The notes: generated by a model not told the origin, from the letters alone. A DNA stretch of 64,000 nucleotides from CAXXOZ01 sp963676435 (GCA_963676435.2 CAXXOZ010000020.1:1-64000), one strand, 5' to 3'. Counted from the first letter of the stretch, positions 34,702-43,983 are shown. Made by a program: numbers and translations.

Positions 34702-35958
34702 TTATGCCAATATATCTGAAAAATCAAATGTTGCAAAATAGTCATCTAAAGTTTCAGGTCTTCTTATCATCTGAACACTACCGTCTTCTTTAAGTAGTAG
34801 TTCTGCTGATTTTAACTTTCCGTTATAGTTATATCCCATTGCAAAACCATGTGCTCCAGTATCATGGATTACTAAGAAGTCTCCCATATCCACCTTAGGT
34901 AACATTCTGTCTATTGCAAATTTATCGTTATTTTCACACAATGAACCTGTTATATCATATTTATGATCACTAGGCTGGTTTTCTTTACCCATTACCGTTA
35001 TATGGTGGTATGCTCCGTACATAGCTGGTCTCATTAAGTTAACTGCACAAGCATCAGTTCCAATGTATTCTTTGTGTGTATGTTTTTCATGAATTGCTTT
35101 AGTCACCAGACATCCATAAGGGCCTGTCATAAATCTTCCTAGCTCAGTATATATAGATACTTTATCCATTCCAGCTGGCACTAAAACTTCTTCATAAACT
35201 TTTTTAACACCTTTAGCGATTTCAAATATATCATTCGGTTCTTGTTCTGGCTTATATGGAATTCCGATTCCGCCAGACATATTTAAGAATTTTATATCTA
35301 CATCCAATTTTTCTTTTAGCTCCACTGCTGTTTCAAAAAGAACTTTTGCAAGTGTTGGATAGTACTCGTTTGTTACAGTGTTACTTGCTAGGAATGAATG
35401 AATACCAAATTCTTTAACACCTTTTTCTTTTAATATTTTAAAGCCTTCAAAGAGCTGTTCTTTTGTAAATCCATATTTAGCATCTCCTGGATTGTCCATG
35501 ATGTCAGTACTGATTTTAAAAACTCCACCTGGGTTAAATCTACAGCTTATTTTTTCTGGAATCCCAGCAACCTCTTCTAGAAAATCAATATGTGTAAAGT
35601 CATCAAGATTTATAATCGCATTTAGCTTTTTTGCATAGGCATATTCCTCTGCTGGTGTATCATTTGAAGAAAACATAATGTCGTCCCCTGTAAAACCTAA
35701 TTTTTCTGCCATTACAAGCTCAGCCATAGAAGAACAGTCCATACCACAGCCATTATCTTTAAAGATATTTAATATGTATGGGTTTGGAGTAGCTTTTACA
35801 GCGAAATACTCCTTAAAGCCATTATTCCATGAAAATGCTTCATAAAGTTCTTTTATTGTTTTAAGAATCCCTTTTTCATCATATAGATGATAAGGTGTCT
35901 TATACTCCTTTTCAATTTCTTTCAATTTTTCTAATGTTACAAATGTTTCTTTTTTCAT
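34702..35958 (-). CDS. lysA: Diaminopimelate decarboxylase
   Basis: A 418-residue fold III PLP enzyme. The PLP lysine is Lys55 (YFAVKATPNP), the phosphate-binding glycine block is LNMSGGIGIPY, and the C-terminal substrate block is GSLCENNDKFAIDR. The family makes L-lysine from meso-diaminopimelate. The sequence belongs to a clostridial branch with a long C-terminus, so another D-amino acid or carboxynorspermidine-type substrate cannot be excluded. Its start overlaps the TrmB-type regulator by 4 nt, an unusual partner for lysA. Confidence 0.85.
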   Translation of the reverse strand: MKKETFVTLEKLKEIEKEYKTPYHLYDEKGILKTIKELYEAFSWNNGFKEYFAVKATPNPYILNIFKDNGCGMDCSSMAELVMAEKLGFTGDDIMFSSNDTPAEEYAYAKKLNAIINLDDFTHIDFLEEVAGIPEKISCRFNPGGVFKISTDIMDNPGDAKYGFTKEQLFEGFKILKEKGVKEFGIHSFLASNTVTNEYYPTLAKVLFETAVELKEKLDVDIKFLNMSGGIGIPYKPEQEPNDIFEIAKGVKKVYEEVLVPAGMDKVSIYTELGRFMTGPYGCLVTKAIHEKHTHKEYIGTDACAVNLMRPAMYGAYHHITVMGKENQPSDHKYDITGSLCENNDKFAIDRMLPKVDMGDFLVIHDTGAHGFAMGYNYNGKLKSAELLLKEDGSVQMIRRPETLDDYFATFDFSDILA

Positions 35959-36653
35959 AATGTAACTCCTTTCGTAAGTTCTATAAGTTTCATCTCGTTT
36001 CTTAGTGCTTCTTTAAAAACATCTACAAGATTTTTTTTACTTGAATATAAACATGAAGAATTTTCCCCATCTATTTCACCAGTTAACACATTTGTCGAGT
36101 CTACTATAAGTCTTATCTGACCTTCTTCTAACTCTGTAATATATGTTTTAATACCTGGTAATTTCACATCGTCATTTGTAATTAATACAATTTTAATTCC
36201 TTTTCTTACAAGACTTTCAAGTTCCATTTCTATAAGCTTTACGATTTGCTTTGGAATTGAAAGATATACTCTTTCTTTAGCACTTTCTAAAAGATTTTTT
36301 AGTTTGTTTAATATATTTTCTTCTCCGCTGATAGTTATATATCCTTCTGATTCGATTTTTCTAGATGGAATATTTTTAATTAGCTTTTCTTTTGAACTCG
36401 CTAAATTTCTTAAAACATTATCACAAAACTCTTCAATAGGAACATATATGTACTTGGTTGCACTTCCTTCTATCACATATGCTGCACCTTTATCAACAAG
36501 CCCTGCCAGAGCACTATAAGCATTTGATCTTGATATCCCTGTAAGCTTAGCAGTTTCATAGCCAGTTAGCTCACCTTGGGTAAATAATGTTAAGTATATG
36601 GTTGCTTCTTGTCTAGTAAGTCCAAACAACACCAAATGATCAATATTATTCAT
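35955..36653 (-). CDS. TrmB family transcriptional regulator
   Basis: A 232-residue regulator. The N-terminal winged helix (FGLTRQEATIYLTLFTQGELTG and YETAKLTGISRSNAYSAL) is followed by a C-terminal PLD-like effector domain (EERVYLS-type, AKERVYLSIPKQIV). TrmB proteins often sense sugars or other metabolites; here overlap with lysA suggests control of that gene. AAGGAGG precedes the ATG. A near-palindrome overlies its promoter, which suggests autoregulation. Confidence 0.87.
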   Translation of the reverse strand: MNNIDHLVLFGLTRQEATIYLTLFTQGELTGYETAKLTGISRSNAYSALAGLVDKGAAYVIEGSATKYIYVPIEEFCDNVLRNLASSKEKLIKNIPSRKIESEGYITISGEENILNKLKNLLESAKERVYLSIPKQIVKLIEMELESLVRKGIKIVLITNDDVKLPGIKTYITELEEGQIRLIVDSTNVLTGEIDGENSSCLYSSKKNLVDVFKEALRNEMKLIELTKGVTL

Positions 36654-36663
36654 AGCTCCTCCT

Positions 36664-36714
36664 TATAGTGTTCCTGTTTAGGGATACTATATCATTTTAG
36701 CGGTTTTAAGTCAA
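36664..36714 (-). promoter_or_regulatory. Promoter and operator of the TrmB regulator-lysA operon
   Basis: Minus-strand TTGACT (36709-36714), a 17-bp spacer and TATAGT (36686-36691). A 28-bp near-palindrome (36664-36691, arms TATAGT-N-T-N-CC mirrored as GG-N-A-N-ACTATA) covers the -10 box and the start site. Confidence 0.65.
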
Positions 36715-36745
36715 TAAAAATGTGCCCACATAATATGAGCACATA
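36714..36745 (-). terminator. Terminator after the rhomboid-like gene
   Basis: The minus-strand stem ATGTGCTCATA/TGTGGGCACAT with loop TTA is followed by TTTTTATT. Confidence 0.8.
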
Positions 36746-36791
36746 ATAAAATTCATGCTTGTGACCCCTAACACTTAAGTCTTTACTACCT

Positions 36792-37697
36792 TTATTTATG
36801 CACATGCTGATGGGTAAACAAGTGATCCTGACAGTATTCGAAATTGCCTTCACACTTTGAACAGTATCTAAATACAAGGTCATCTCCATCTAATTCGGTT
36901 TTTCCACAAACCGCACATTTATGTCTGCTACCCTGAGGATTTTTCTTTTGGGGTGCAGATTCTCTTTTATATTTAGCTTTTCTATACATATTTGAAGGTG
37001 ATATACTTTTATGTTTTCTGGCTGCAAAAAAGAATATAATAAAATTAAGTAGCGATACTAGCGCGGCTACTGATTTAGCAAGAGCAAGTACTCTAAGAGT
37101 ATCATAATCATACCCCATTCCTGCATATTGGGCATAAAGAGCATCTATCCTTACAAAATATGAAACAAAACCAGATAAAATAACTATTCCAAAATATATA
37201 GCATCTATAATACCAAGCCATTTTATTTTTATAGGAATCACAAAGAATAACATAAGCTTCATATCTGGGAACATGGCAGCAAAAGCTAAAAATAATGACA
37301 TGTTTAAATAATATGTATCAAAGGACATTATTATTCCTGTTGATAAATATATCAATATAGCAGCTATTACATGCAATAAAACTCCCATAAAAAAGTAAAC
37401 ATTAAATCTAAAAGCTCCCCATGTTCTTTCAAGGCTTGTACCTATCATATAATATAGATATAATACAAAAAACATAAAAAATATACTTGTACTAGGAGGT
37501 GCAATTATAAAAGTTATAATTCTCCATATCTGGCCATGTAAAATAGCTGATGCATCCAGTGATAAATAATTATAATAAATGCTGCTATTTGCATAATATA
37601 TTAACAATCCTAAAACATACGCCCCTATTATATAGTAAGTGAGATTTTTTATGGCGTATTTTCCAAATTTTCTCTCCATTTTATTTAAAAAATTCAT
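36792..37697 (-). CDS. Rhomboid-like membrane protein with C-terminal zinc-binding tail
   Basis: A 301-residue protein with about six membrane helices (residues 20-225) in a rhomboid-like arrangement (HGQIWRIITFI, YYMIGTSLERTWGAFRFNVYFF). The catalytic GxSG serine motif is absent, so it is probably a proteolytically inactive rhomboid. The C-terminus has a Cys/His-rich module: CAVC, CSKC, then YCQDH and HQHVH, likely binding zinc. No partner is evident. A consensus promoter drives it, and it is divergent from the large activase gene. Confidence 0.72.
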   Translation of the reverse strand: MNFLNKMERKFGKYAIKNLTYYIIGAYVLGLLIYYANSSIYYNYLSLDASAILHGQIWRIITFIIAPPSTSIFFMFFVLYLYYMIGTSLERTWGAFRFNVYFFMGVLLHVIAAILIYLSTGIIMSFDTYYLNMSLFLAFAAMFPDMKLMLFFVIPIKIKWLGIIDAIYFGIVILSGFVSYFVRIDALYAQYAGMGYDYDTLRVLALAKSVAALVSLLNFIIFFFAARKHKSISPSNMYRKAKYKRESAPQKKNPQGSRHKCAVCGKTELDGDDLVFRYCSKCEGNFEYCQDHLFTHQHVHK

Positions 37698-37731
37698 TTA
37701 ATTTCCAACCTTCCTTTTTAAGTCTTATTTG

Positions 37732-37760
37732 ATTATAAATACACAAATAACTTTTGTCAA
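37732..37760 (-). promoter_or_regulatory. Promoter of the rhomboid-like gene
   Basis: Perfect consensus on the minus strand: TTGACA (37755-37760), 17-bp spacer, TATAAT (37732-37737). Confidence 0.8.
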
Positions 37761-37786
37761 ATGTATAACAAGAATGATTATCGTAG

Positions 37787-37815
37787 TTGTTTTTTATACA
37801 AATATATAATATAAT
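37787..37815 (+). promoter_or_regulatory. Promoter of the activase/dehydratase fusion gene
   Basis: TTGTTT (37787-37792), 17-bp spacer, TATAAT (37810-37815). The leader is about 60 nt and contains a strong GGGAGG 25 nt before the ATG, farther than usual. Confidence 0.65.
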
Positions 37816-37882
37816 AGGAAAGATTATCGAAAGATTTATTAGATTTTATTAGGGAGGACGCAGTATATTCTGCTAAGTAAAT

Positions 37883-40800
37883 ATGAACAATTATTTTACA
37901 CTAGGAATAGATATAGGTTCCACTACTGCAAAAGTTGTTATTCTTGACTCAGAAAACAATATCAGATTTTCCGACTACAAAAGACATTACGCAAAAATTC
38001 AGGAAACACTGTATGAACTGGTTCTTGATGCTTACAATTTGCTAGGAGAAATAGATTTATATCCAGTTATAACCGGTTCTGGTGGTTTAACATTATCAAA
38101 ACTATTAAACATACCTTTTGTACAGGAGGTAGTTTCAGTATCCACCGCATTAGATTATTTTGCACCAAAAACAGATGTTGCCATAGAACTAGGCGGTGAA
38201 GATGCAAAAATTATATATTTCACAGGTGGTGTTGACCAGAGAATGAATGGGATTTGTGCCGGTGGTACAGGTTCTTTTATTGACCAAATGGCTTCACTGC
38301 TTCAAACCGATTCTATGGGATTAAATGAATTAGCTAAAAACTATGAAGTTATTTATCCTATAGCTGCCAGATGTGGTGTTTTTGCAAAAACAGACATCCA
38401 GCCATTAATCAATGAAGGTGCTAGAAAAGAAGACCTTGCAGCTTCTATTTTCCAAGCTGTTGTAAACCAGACTATAAGTGGCCTTGCATGCGGAAAACCA
38501 ATCAGAGGTCATGTTGCTTTTCTAGGTGGTCCTTTACATTTTTTAAGCGAACTAAAGAATTGCTTTATTAGAACACTAAGTCTTACTGATGAAGAAATTA
38601 TTGTTCCAGAAAATTCACATCTATTTGCAGCCATGGGAGCTGCTATGAATCATAAAAGTGATAACCTTGTAAAGATTAAGGATTTAGCTGAGAAATTATC
38701 CAAAAAGGTTCATATGGATTTTGAAATAAAAAGAATGGATCCATTATTTTCAACACAAAAAGAATATGACGAATTTACTACCAGACACAATATGCATAAT
38801 GTAAAAACTGAAGATATTTCTACTTATGAAGGAAAATGTTTCTTAGGTATTGATGCTGGTTCTACTACTACAAAGGTAGCTTTGGTTAGTGAATCTGGCT
38901 CACTACTCTATTCATTTTATAGAAATAATAACGGAAGCCCTTTACAGACTGCTATTGACTCTGTTAAGGAAATATATGACCTTTTACCTGACAATGCAGA
39001 TGTTGTATATTCATGTTCTACAGGTTATGGAGAAGCTTTAATTAAGGCTGCTTTAATGCTTGATGAAGGGGAAGTTGAAACTGTTTCACATTATTATGCT
39101 GCTTCATTCTTTGATCCTGATGTTGACTGTATTTTAGATATCGGTGGACAGGATATGAAATACATCAAAATCAAAAATGGAAATATAGATAATGTTTTAT
39201 TAAATGAGGCCTGTTCTTCAGGATGTGGATCATTTATCGAAACATTTGCAAAAGGTTTAAATTATAATATAGAAGACTTTGCTCAGGCTGCTCTTTTTGC
39301 AGAAAATCCTATTGACCTAGGTACAAGATGTACAGTTTTCATGAATTCAAATGTAAAACAAGCGCAAAAAGAAGGTGCATCTGTAGCTGATATATCTGCT
39401 GGTCTTGCTTATTCAGTAATTAAAAATGCTATGTTTAAAGTTATAAAGATTACTGATCCAAAAGACTTAGGAGATAAAATAGTCGTTCAGGGTGGAACTT
39501 TCTATAATGACGCTGTTTTAAGAAGTTTTGAAAAGATTTCAGGCTGTTCAGTTATCAGACCAAATATTTCTGGAATAATGGGAGCTTTTGGAGCTGCCTT
39601 AATCGCTAGAGAACGCTATGAAGAAACCATTAAATCTTCAATGCTTTCTATAGATGATATAAATAATCTTATGTATCACCCTGCCATGAGCAGATGTAAT
39701 GGTTGTACAAACAACTGTTTACTTACCATTAACAAGTTTTCTGGTGGTAGAAAATTCATCACAGGAAACAGATGTGAAAAAGGTGTAGGTAAAGAAAAAA
39801 ATAAAGATAATATACCAAATCTATTTAACTATAAAAATGAAAGAATGTTTGGTTATGAACCTCTTCCAGCCGATCAGGCAAAAAGAGGTGTCATTGGTAT
39901 CCCTAGAGTCTTAAATATGTTTGAAAACTTCCCGTTTTGGGCTACTTTCTTTACAGAATTAGGTTTTTCATTTGTATTGTCTCCAGATTCTAGCCATAAA
40001 ATATACGAGCTTGGAATAGAATCTATCCCAAGTGAATCTGAATGTTACCCTGCTAAACTAGCTCATGGGCATGTTCAGTGGTTAATAAACAATGGGGTAA
40101 AAAGAATATTCTATCCTTGTATTCCATATGAAAAAAATGAAACACCAGATGCAAATAATCATTTCAACTGCCCTATTGTTACTTCATATCCTGAAAATAT
40201 TAAAAACAATGTAGAAGAAATATATAAAGGCAAAGTCGAATTTTATAACCCATTTATGGCGATGACTGATGAAAATACTTTATCAAATCAGTTAGTAAAA
40301 GTATTTTTAGAAGATTTTAATATTCCTGCAAATGAAGTTAGAAGGGCTGTTACCCTAGCTTGGAACGAGTCAGAAGCAGTTCAGGAAGATATAAGGTTAA
40401 AGGGCGAAGAAGTCCTTGATTATCTTGAAAAAACAGGTAAAAAAGGTATTGTACTAGCTGGAAGGCCTTATCATGTAGATCCAGAAATAAATCATGGTAT
40501 CCCTGAACTCATAACATCATTTGGTGTGGCTGTATTGACTGAAGATTCTATCTCACATTTAGGAAATGTAGAAAGACCTCTAATCGTTATGGACCAGTGG
40601 ATGTATCATTCAAGACTATATGCGGCAGCAGAATATGTAAAAACCACTGAAAACTTAGATTTAATACAGCTAAATTCATTTGGATGTGGTTTGGATGCTG
40701 TAACAACTGATTGTGTAAATGATATTTTGTCAAATTCAGATAAGATATATACCGTTTTAAAAATAGATGAAATAAATAATCTTGGAGCAGCAAGAATAAG

Positions 40801-42139
40801 AATTCGTTCATTACTTTCTGCAATTAAAGTTAGAGATTCTAAAAAAGTTCATCGAAATATAGTGTCTTCTGCAATTAAAAAAGTAGAATTCACAAAAGAA
40901 ATGAAACAAAACTACACTATATTAGCTCCACAAATGTCGCCAATACATTTTGATTTGCTTCAACCAGCAATAAAATCATGTGGATATAATATTGAAATAC
41001 TAGATAATGACAACAAAACAGCTATTGATGTAGGTCTTAAATATGTAAATAATGATGCCTGCTACCCTTCTTTAATCGTAGTTGGTCAGGTAATGGATGC
41101 TGTTCTTTCTGGAAAATACGATACAGATAAATTGGCAATAATGATGACTCAGACAGGTGGAGGCTGTAGAGCTTCTAACTATGTTGGTTTCATTAGAAGA
41201 GCCTTAAGAAAAGCTGGATATCCACATATACCAGTTGTTGCCTTAAGCACTCAGGGTCTTGAAAGTAATTCAGGTTTGAAATTCACCTTAAAGTTAATCA
41301 TGAAATCAGTTAGAGCTATAATTATAGGTGACGTTTTCATGAGAGTATTATATAGAACAAGACCATATGAATTAGTTGAAGGTTCTGCAAATGAACTACA
41401 CGAAAAATGGAAAAAGATTTCTATAGAAGCACTGGAATCTAAGCATTTATCAGCAATAAAATATAATAAAATTTTAAGAAATATAGTTAGAGAGTTTGAT
41501 ACTCTTCCATTGAAGGATATTAAAAAGCCAAGAGTTGGAATTGTAGGAGAAATATTAGTTAAGTTCCTGCCAACTGCAAATAATAACCTAGTAGAGCTCT
41601 TAGAAAAAGAAGGTGCCGAAGCAGTTATGCCTGATTTATTAGACTTTTTCTTATACTCTTTTTATAACAGTAACTTTAAAGCTGAACATTTGGGTAAGAA
41701 AAAATCAACTGCGATCATTTCAAATATTGGAATATGGTTCCTTGAACACCTAAGAAAACCTGCTAAAAAAGAACTTGAAAAGAGCCAGCGTTTCACTGCT
41801 CCTTCACATATTTCTGAATTAGCAAAGCATGCATCCCCTTATGTGTCAGAAGGAAATCAAACTGGTGAAGGATGGTTTTTAACTGGTGAAATGTTGGAAT
41901 TAATTCACGAAGGCGCACCTAATATTGTCTGTGCTCAGCCATTTGCCTGTTTACCAAATCACATTGTTGGAAAAGGTGTTATAAAAGAATTAAGACACGA
42001 ACACCCTGAGTCAAATATAGTTGCTGTTGACTATGATCCAGGTGCCAGTGAAGTTAATCAGTTAAATAGAATTAAATTAATGCTATCAACTGCAAGTAAA
42101 AACCTTTTATCTGGAGAAAATAAAAATGTCAAAAAATAA
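37883..42139 (+). CDS. Giant acyl-CoA dehydratase activase-type fusion (2x ASKHA + DUF2229 + HgdB-like)
   Basis: A 1418-residue protein. Two tandem activase ATPase domains begin GIDIGSTTAKVV (residue 8) and GIDAGSTTTKVAL (about 322), each with a cluster-type CAGGTGSFIDQ or CSSGCGSFIE helix contributing cysteines. A DUF2229 segment (about 670-890) and a C-terminal 2-hydroxyacyl-CoA dehydratase-like domain follow (QTGGGCRASNYVGF, FGCGLDAVT, ACYPS, CAQPFACLPNH). The activase family uses ATP to push one electron at low potential; the fused domain may be the acceptor. The substrate is unknown, and no CoA-dehydratase operon is adjacent. The next gene overlaps its end by 14 nt. Confidence 0.88.
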   Translation: MNNYFTLGIDIGSTTAKVVILDSENNIRFSDYKRHYAKIQETLYELVLDAYNLLGEIDLYPVITGSGGLTLSKLLNIPFVQEVVSVSTALDYFAPKTDVAIELGGEDAKIIYFTGGVDQRMNGICAGGTGSFIDQMASLLQTDSMGLNELAKNYEVIYPIAARCGVFAKTDIQPLINEGARKEDLAASIFQAVVNQTISGLACGKPIRGHVAFLGGPLHFLSELKNCFIRTLSLTDEEIIVPENSHLFAAMGAAMNHKSDNLVKIKDLAEKLSKKVHMDFEIKRMDPLFSTQKEYDEFTTRHNMHNVKTEDISTYEGKCFLGIDAGSTTTKVALVSESGSLLYSFYRNNNGSPLQTAIDSVKEIYDLLPDNADVVYSCSTGYGEALIKAALMLDEGEVETVSHYYAASFFDPDVDCILDIGGQDMKYIKIKNGNIDNVLLNEACSSGCGSFIETFAKGLNYNIEDFAQAALFAENPIDLGTRCTVFMNSNVKQAQKEGASVADISAGLAYSVIKNAMFKVIKITDPKDLGDKIVVQGGTFYNDAVLRSFEKISGCSVIRPNISGIMGAFGAALIARERYEETIKSSMLSIDDINNLMYHPAMSRCNGCTNNCLLTINKFSGGRKFITGNRCEKGVGKEKNKDNIPNLFNYKNERMFGYEPLPADQAKRGVIGIPRVLNMFENFPFWATFFTELGFSFVLSPDSSHKIYELGIESIPSESECYPAKLAHGHVQWLINNGVKRIFYPCIPYEKNETPDANNHFNCPIVTSYPENIKNNVEEIYKGKVEFYNPFMAMTDENTLSNQLVKVFLEDFNIPANEVRRAVTLAWNESEAVQEDIRLKGEEVLDYLEKTGKKGIVLAGRPYHVDPEINHGIPELITSFGVAVLTEDSISHLGNVERPLIVMDQWMYHSRLYAAAEYVKTTENLDLIQLNSFGCGLDAVTTDCVNDILSNSDKIYTVLKIDEINNLGAARIRIRSLLSAIKVRDSKKVHRNIVSSAIKKVEFTKEMKQNYTILAPQMSPIHFDLLQPAIKSCGYNIEILDNDNKTAIDVGLKYVNNDACYPSLIVVGQVMDAVLSGKYDTDKLAIMMTQTGGGCRASNYVGFIRRALRKAGYPHIPVVALSTQGLESNSGLKFTLKLIMKSVRAIIIGDVFMRVLYRTRPYELVEGSANELHEKWKKISIEALESKHLSAIKYNKILRNIVREFDTLPLKDIKKPRVGIVGEILVKFLPTANNNLVELLEKEGAEAVMPDLLDFFLYSFYNSNFKAEHLGKKKSTAIISNIGIWFLEHLRKPAKKELEKSQRFTAPSHISELAKHASPYVSEGNQTGEGWFLTGEMLELIHEGAPNIVCAQPFACLPNHIVGKGVIKELRHEHPESNIVAVDYDPGASEVNQLNRIKLMLSTASKNLLSGENKNVKK

Positions 42140-42779
42140 AGTTATTATACCTAAATATACTTTGGCAGAAGAATTAATAAACTCAATATCCCATGGCATT
42201 GGCGCTCTTTTAGGAATTGCGGCATTAGTTTTGTGTATAGTGTATGCTACTATAAAAAGTGATGCCTGGGCTGTTGTGGGTGTAAGTATATACGGTGCTA
42301 CTCTGGTTATACTTTATACTATTTCTACTATTTATCATGCTTTAAAAATAAACAAAGCAAAGCGTGTATTTAGAGTTTTAGATCATTGTAGTGTCTTTTT
42401 ATTAATCGCTGGAACATATACACCTTATACTCTGGTTACATTAAACGGAACTCTTGGTTGGGTAATATTTGGAATCGTATGGGGATTAACCATACTTGGA
42501 ATTGTATTTAACTCAATAGATGTAGATAGATATCAAAACATATCGGTGATTTTAAATCTTTTGGTTGGCTGGATTGTAATCATAGCTTTTAAGCCACTAC
42601 TAGAATCACTAGGTGTCCCAGGAGTTGTGCTTTTAATTACAGGTGGTGTGTTATATTCTATTGGAGCATTTTTATATGCCGTTGTTAAAAAAGTAAAATT
42701 CATGCATTCTATATTTCACTTTTTCGTTGTAGCTGGAAGTGTTTGTCACTTCTTTTCAATATTTTTTTATGTAATATAA
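42126..42779 (+). CDS. Hemolysin III / PAQR family membrane protein
   Basis: A 217-residue protein with seven membrane helices. Conserved motifs are NSISHGIGA, STIYHAL, LDHCSVFLLIAGTYTP and the C-terminal HSIFHFFVVAGSVCHF, whose His and Asp residues form the putative zinc site of PAQR hydrolases. The family is ubiquitous; its bacterial role is unsettled. The start lies inside the last codons of the upstream fusion gene (14-nt overlap), implying translational coupling. Confidence 0.9.
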   Translation: MSKNKVIIPKYTLAEELINSISHGIGALLGIAALVLCIVYATIKSDAWAVVGVSIYGATLVILYTISTIYHALKINKAKRVFRVLDHCSVFLLIAGTYTPYTLVTLNGTLGWVIFGIVWGLTILGIVFNSIDVDRYQNISVILNLLVGWIVIIAFKPLLESLGVPGVVLLITGGVLYSIGAFLYAVVKKVKFMHSIFHFFVVAGSVCHFFSIFFYVI

Positions 42780-42794
42780 AAATGTATAAAAAAG

Positions 42795-42828
42795 GGCTAT
42801 TGGATAGTATCCGATTAGCCGTTTTTTT
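42795..42828 (+). terminator. Terminator after the hemolysin III gene
   Basis: A GGCTA/TAGCC stem extended by GGAT/ATCC is followed by seven T. Confidence 0.8.
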
Positions 42829-42896
42829 GTTTTCATCAAACTATTATGAATAAGGTTCACGGATCATTAAAATATCAAAAGAAAATGGCTGCTTTA

Positions 42897-42933
42897 TTGA
42901 CTTTTTATATAGAGTACTTTATTATATAAAGTA
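42897..42933 (+). promoter_or_regulatory. Promoter with 19-bp palindromic operator
   Basis: TTGACT (42897-42902), 17-bp spacer, TATTAT (42920-42925). The perfect palindrome TACTTTAT-TAT-ATAAAGTA (42915-42933) covers the -10 box. The winged-helix protein encoded by the second gene is the obvious candidate repressor. Confidence 0.7.
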
Positions 42934-42948
42934 AAAAGGAGTAATTAA

Positions 42949-43611
42949 ATGAAACTAACAATTAATAAGGCAAAAGATGATTTTGAAATAATAAGGCAAA
43001 CCTTGGAACAATCAGAAAAAAGAAAGTACGACCTTAGCAATTTATTATTAAAATTTGGTTTTATTAACTTAATACTATCAATTTTTTCTATATCTGAAAT
43101 TGCTTTTTCATGGTCTATAAATAACATAATGACACTTGTTGTATTTGTAACATTTAAAGTTTTATTGTATATCTATATTACAATAGTTTACTTTAAAGTT
43201 TTTAAAGCAGTTCATATGTCATCTAATAAGTATTTTTTAGGTTTTTTAATGACCTTTGGAGTTATTGGCATTATCTTTCCATATGTTAATACATTGATTA
43301 ATATCATAGGTTATTGGATTAATATATCTATGGAAAATTTAATGAGGCTAATGTATTATAACTCACTTTTAAATATTACATTGTTTTGTATATCGTTTAT
43401 AATTTGCGCTTTAATCATTAATAAAAAAATATTAATATTCTTTGCGTGTATAATTTTTTCATTATATATTTTTGTTGATGTTTTTGAAATTTATATTAAT
43501 TTTAACAAATTAGATATAGGCGTTACAGGAATTATAAATTCTATATTTACTACACTTGGATATATAGGTTTATCTTTTTTATTAAAATGGAGACATAACA
43601 ATGAATATTAA
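42949..43611 (+). CDS. Unknown six-helix membrane protein
   Basis: A 220-residue protein with a short charged N-terminus (about 25 residues, coiled-coil-like) and six predicted membrane helices. No family is recognised. GGAG lies 7 nt before the ATG. It overlaps the following regulator gene by 11 nt, an arrangement common for small regulated membrane proteins with a dedicated winged-helix regulator. Confidence 0.75.
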   Translation: MKLTINKAKDDFEIIRQTLEQSEKRKYDLSNLLLKFGFINLILSIFSISEIAFSWSINNIMTLVVFVTFKVLLYIYITIVYFKVFKAVHMSSNKYFLGFLMTFGVIGIIFPYVNTLINIIGYWINISMENLMRLMYYNSLLNITLFCISFIICALIINKKILIFFACIIFSLYIFVDVFEIYINFNKLDIGVTGIINSIFTTLGYIGLSFLLKWRHNNEY

Positions 43612-43888
43612 CAATATACCAGAGGCTTTAAGCTTGCCTTTAAGATTAAAATTAATTAGCTGCCTTGTGACAGGAAAAAAGACGTTTAAAGAGCTTAAAG
43701 AATTGATTAATGCTTCTGATGGGAATTTAGGTGTACAACTTACTAAATTAGAAAACTGGAAGTTTATTAAATCTAATAAAAAATTTGAAGGAAGAAAGCC
43801 TAAATCAACCTACGAGTTAACAGATTTTGGATTAAAGGTATTTAAGGAATATGTTGAATTATTAGAATCTATCATTAAAGAAAGCTAG
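43601..43888 (+). CDS. Winged-helix transcriptional regulator (HTH_34 type)
   Basis: A 95-residue DNA-binding protein. The N-terminal helices LPLRLKLISCLVTG and KTFKELKELINASDGNLGVQLTKLE form the recognition part, with a wing RKPKSTYELT. It matches the small MarR/ArsR-like PF13601 family. It is co-transcribed with the membrane protein upstream and probably represses the shared promoter via the palindrome at 42915. Confidence 0.85.
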   Translation: MNINNIPEALSLPLRLKLISCLVTGKKTFKELKELINASDGNLGVQLTKLENWKFIKSNKKFEGRKPKSTYELTDFGLKVFKEYVELLESIIKES

Positions 43889-43936
43889 AGTTGTTTTGAA
43901 AATTTTAACCTACTAAGAAATGGCTTATTTCTACAC

Positions 43937-43983
43937 TAGAGTAGAAAAATAGTTGTTAAAATTATTTCTCTACTCTAATTTTT
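43937..43983. terminator. Bidirectional terminator between regulator and ung
   Basis: The stem TAGAGTAGA-AAATA/TATTT-TCTACTCTA is followed by TTTTTT on the plus strand. It serves both convergent genes. Confidence 0.75.
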
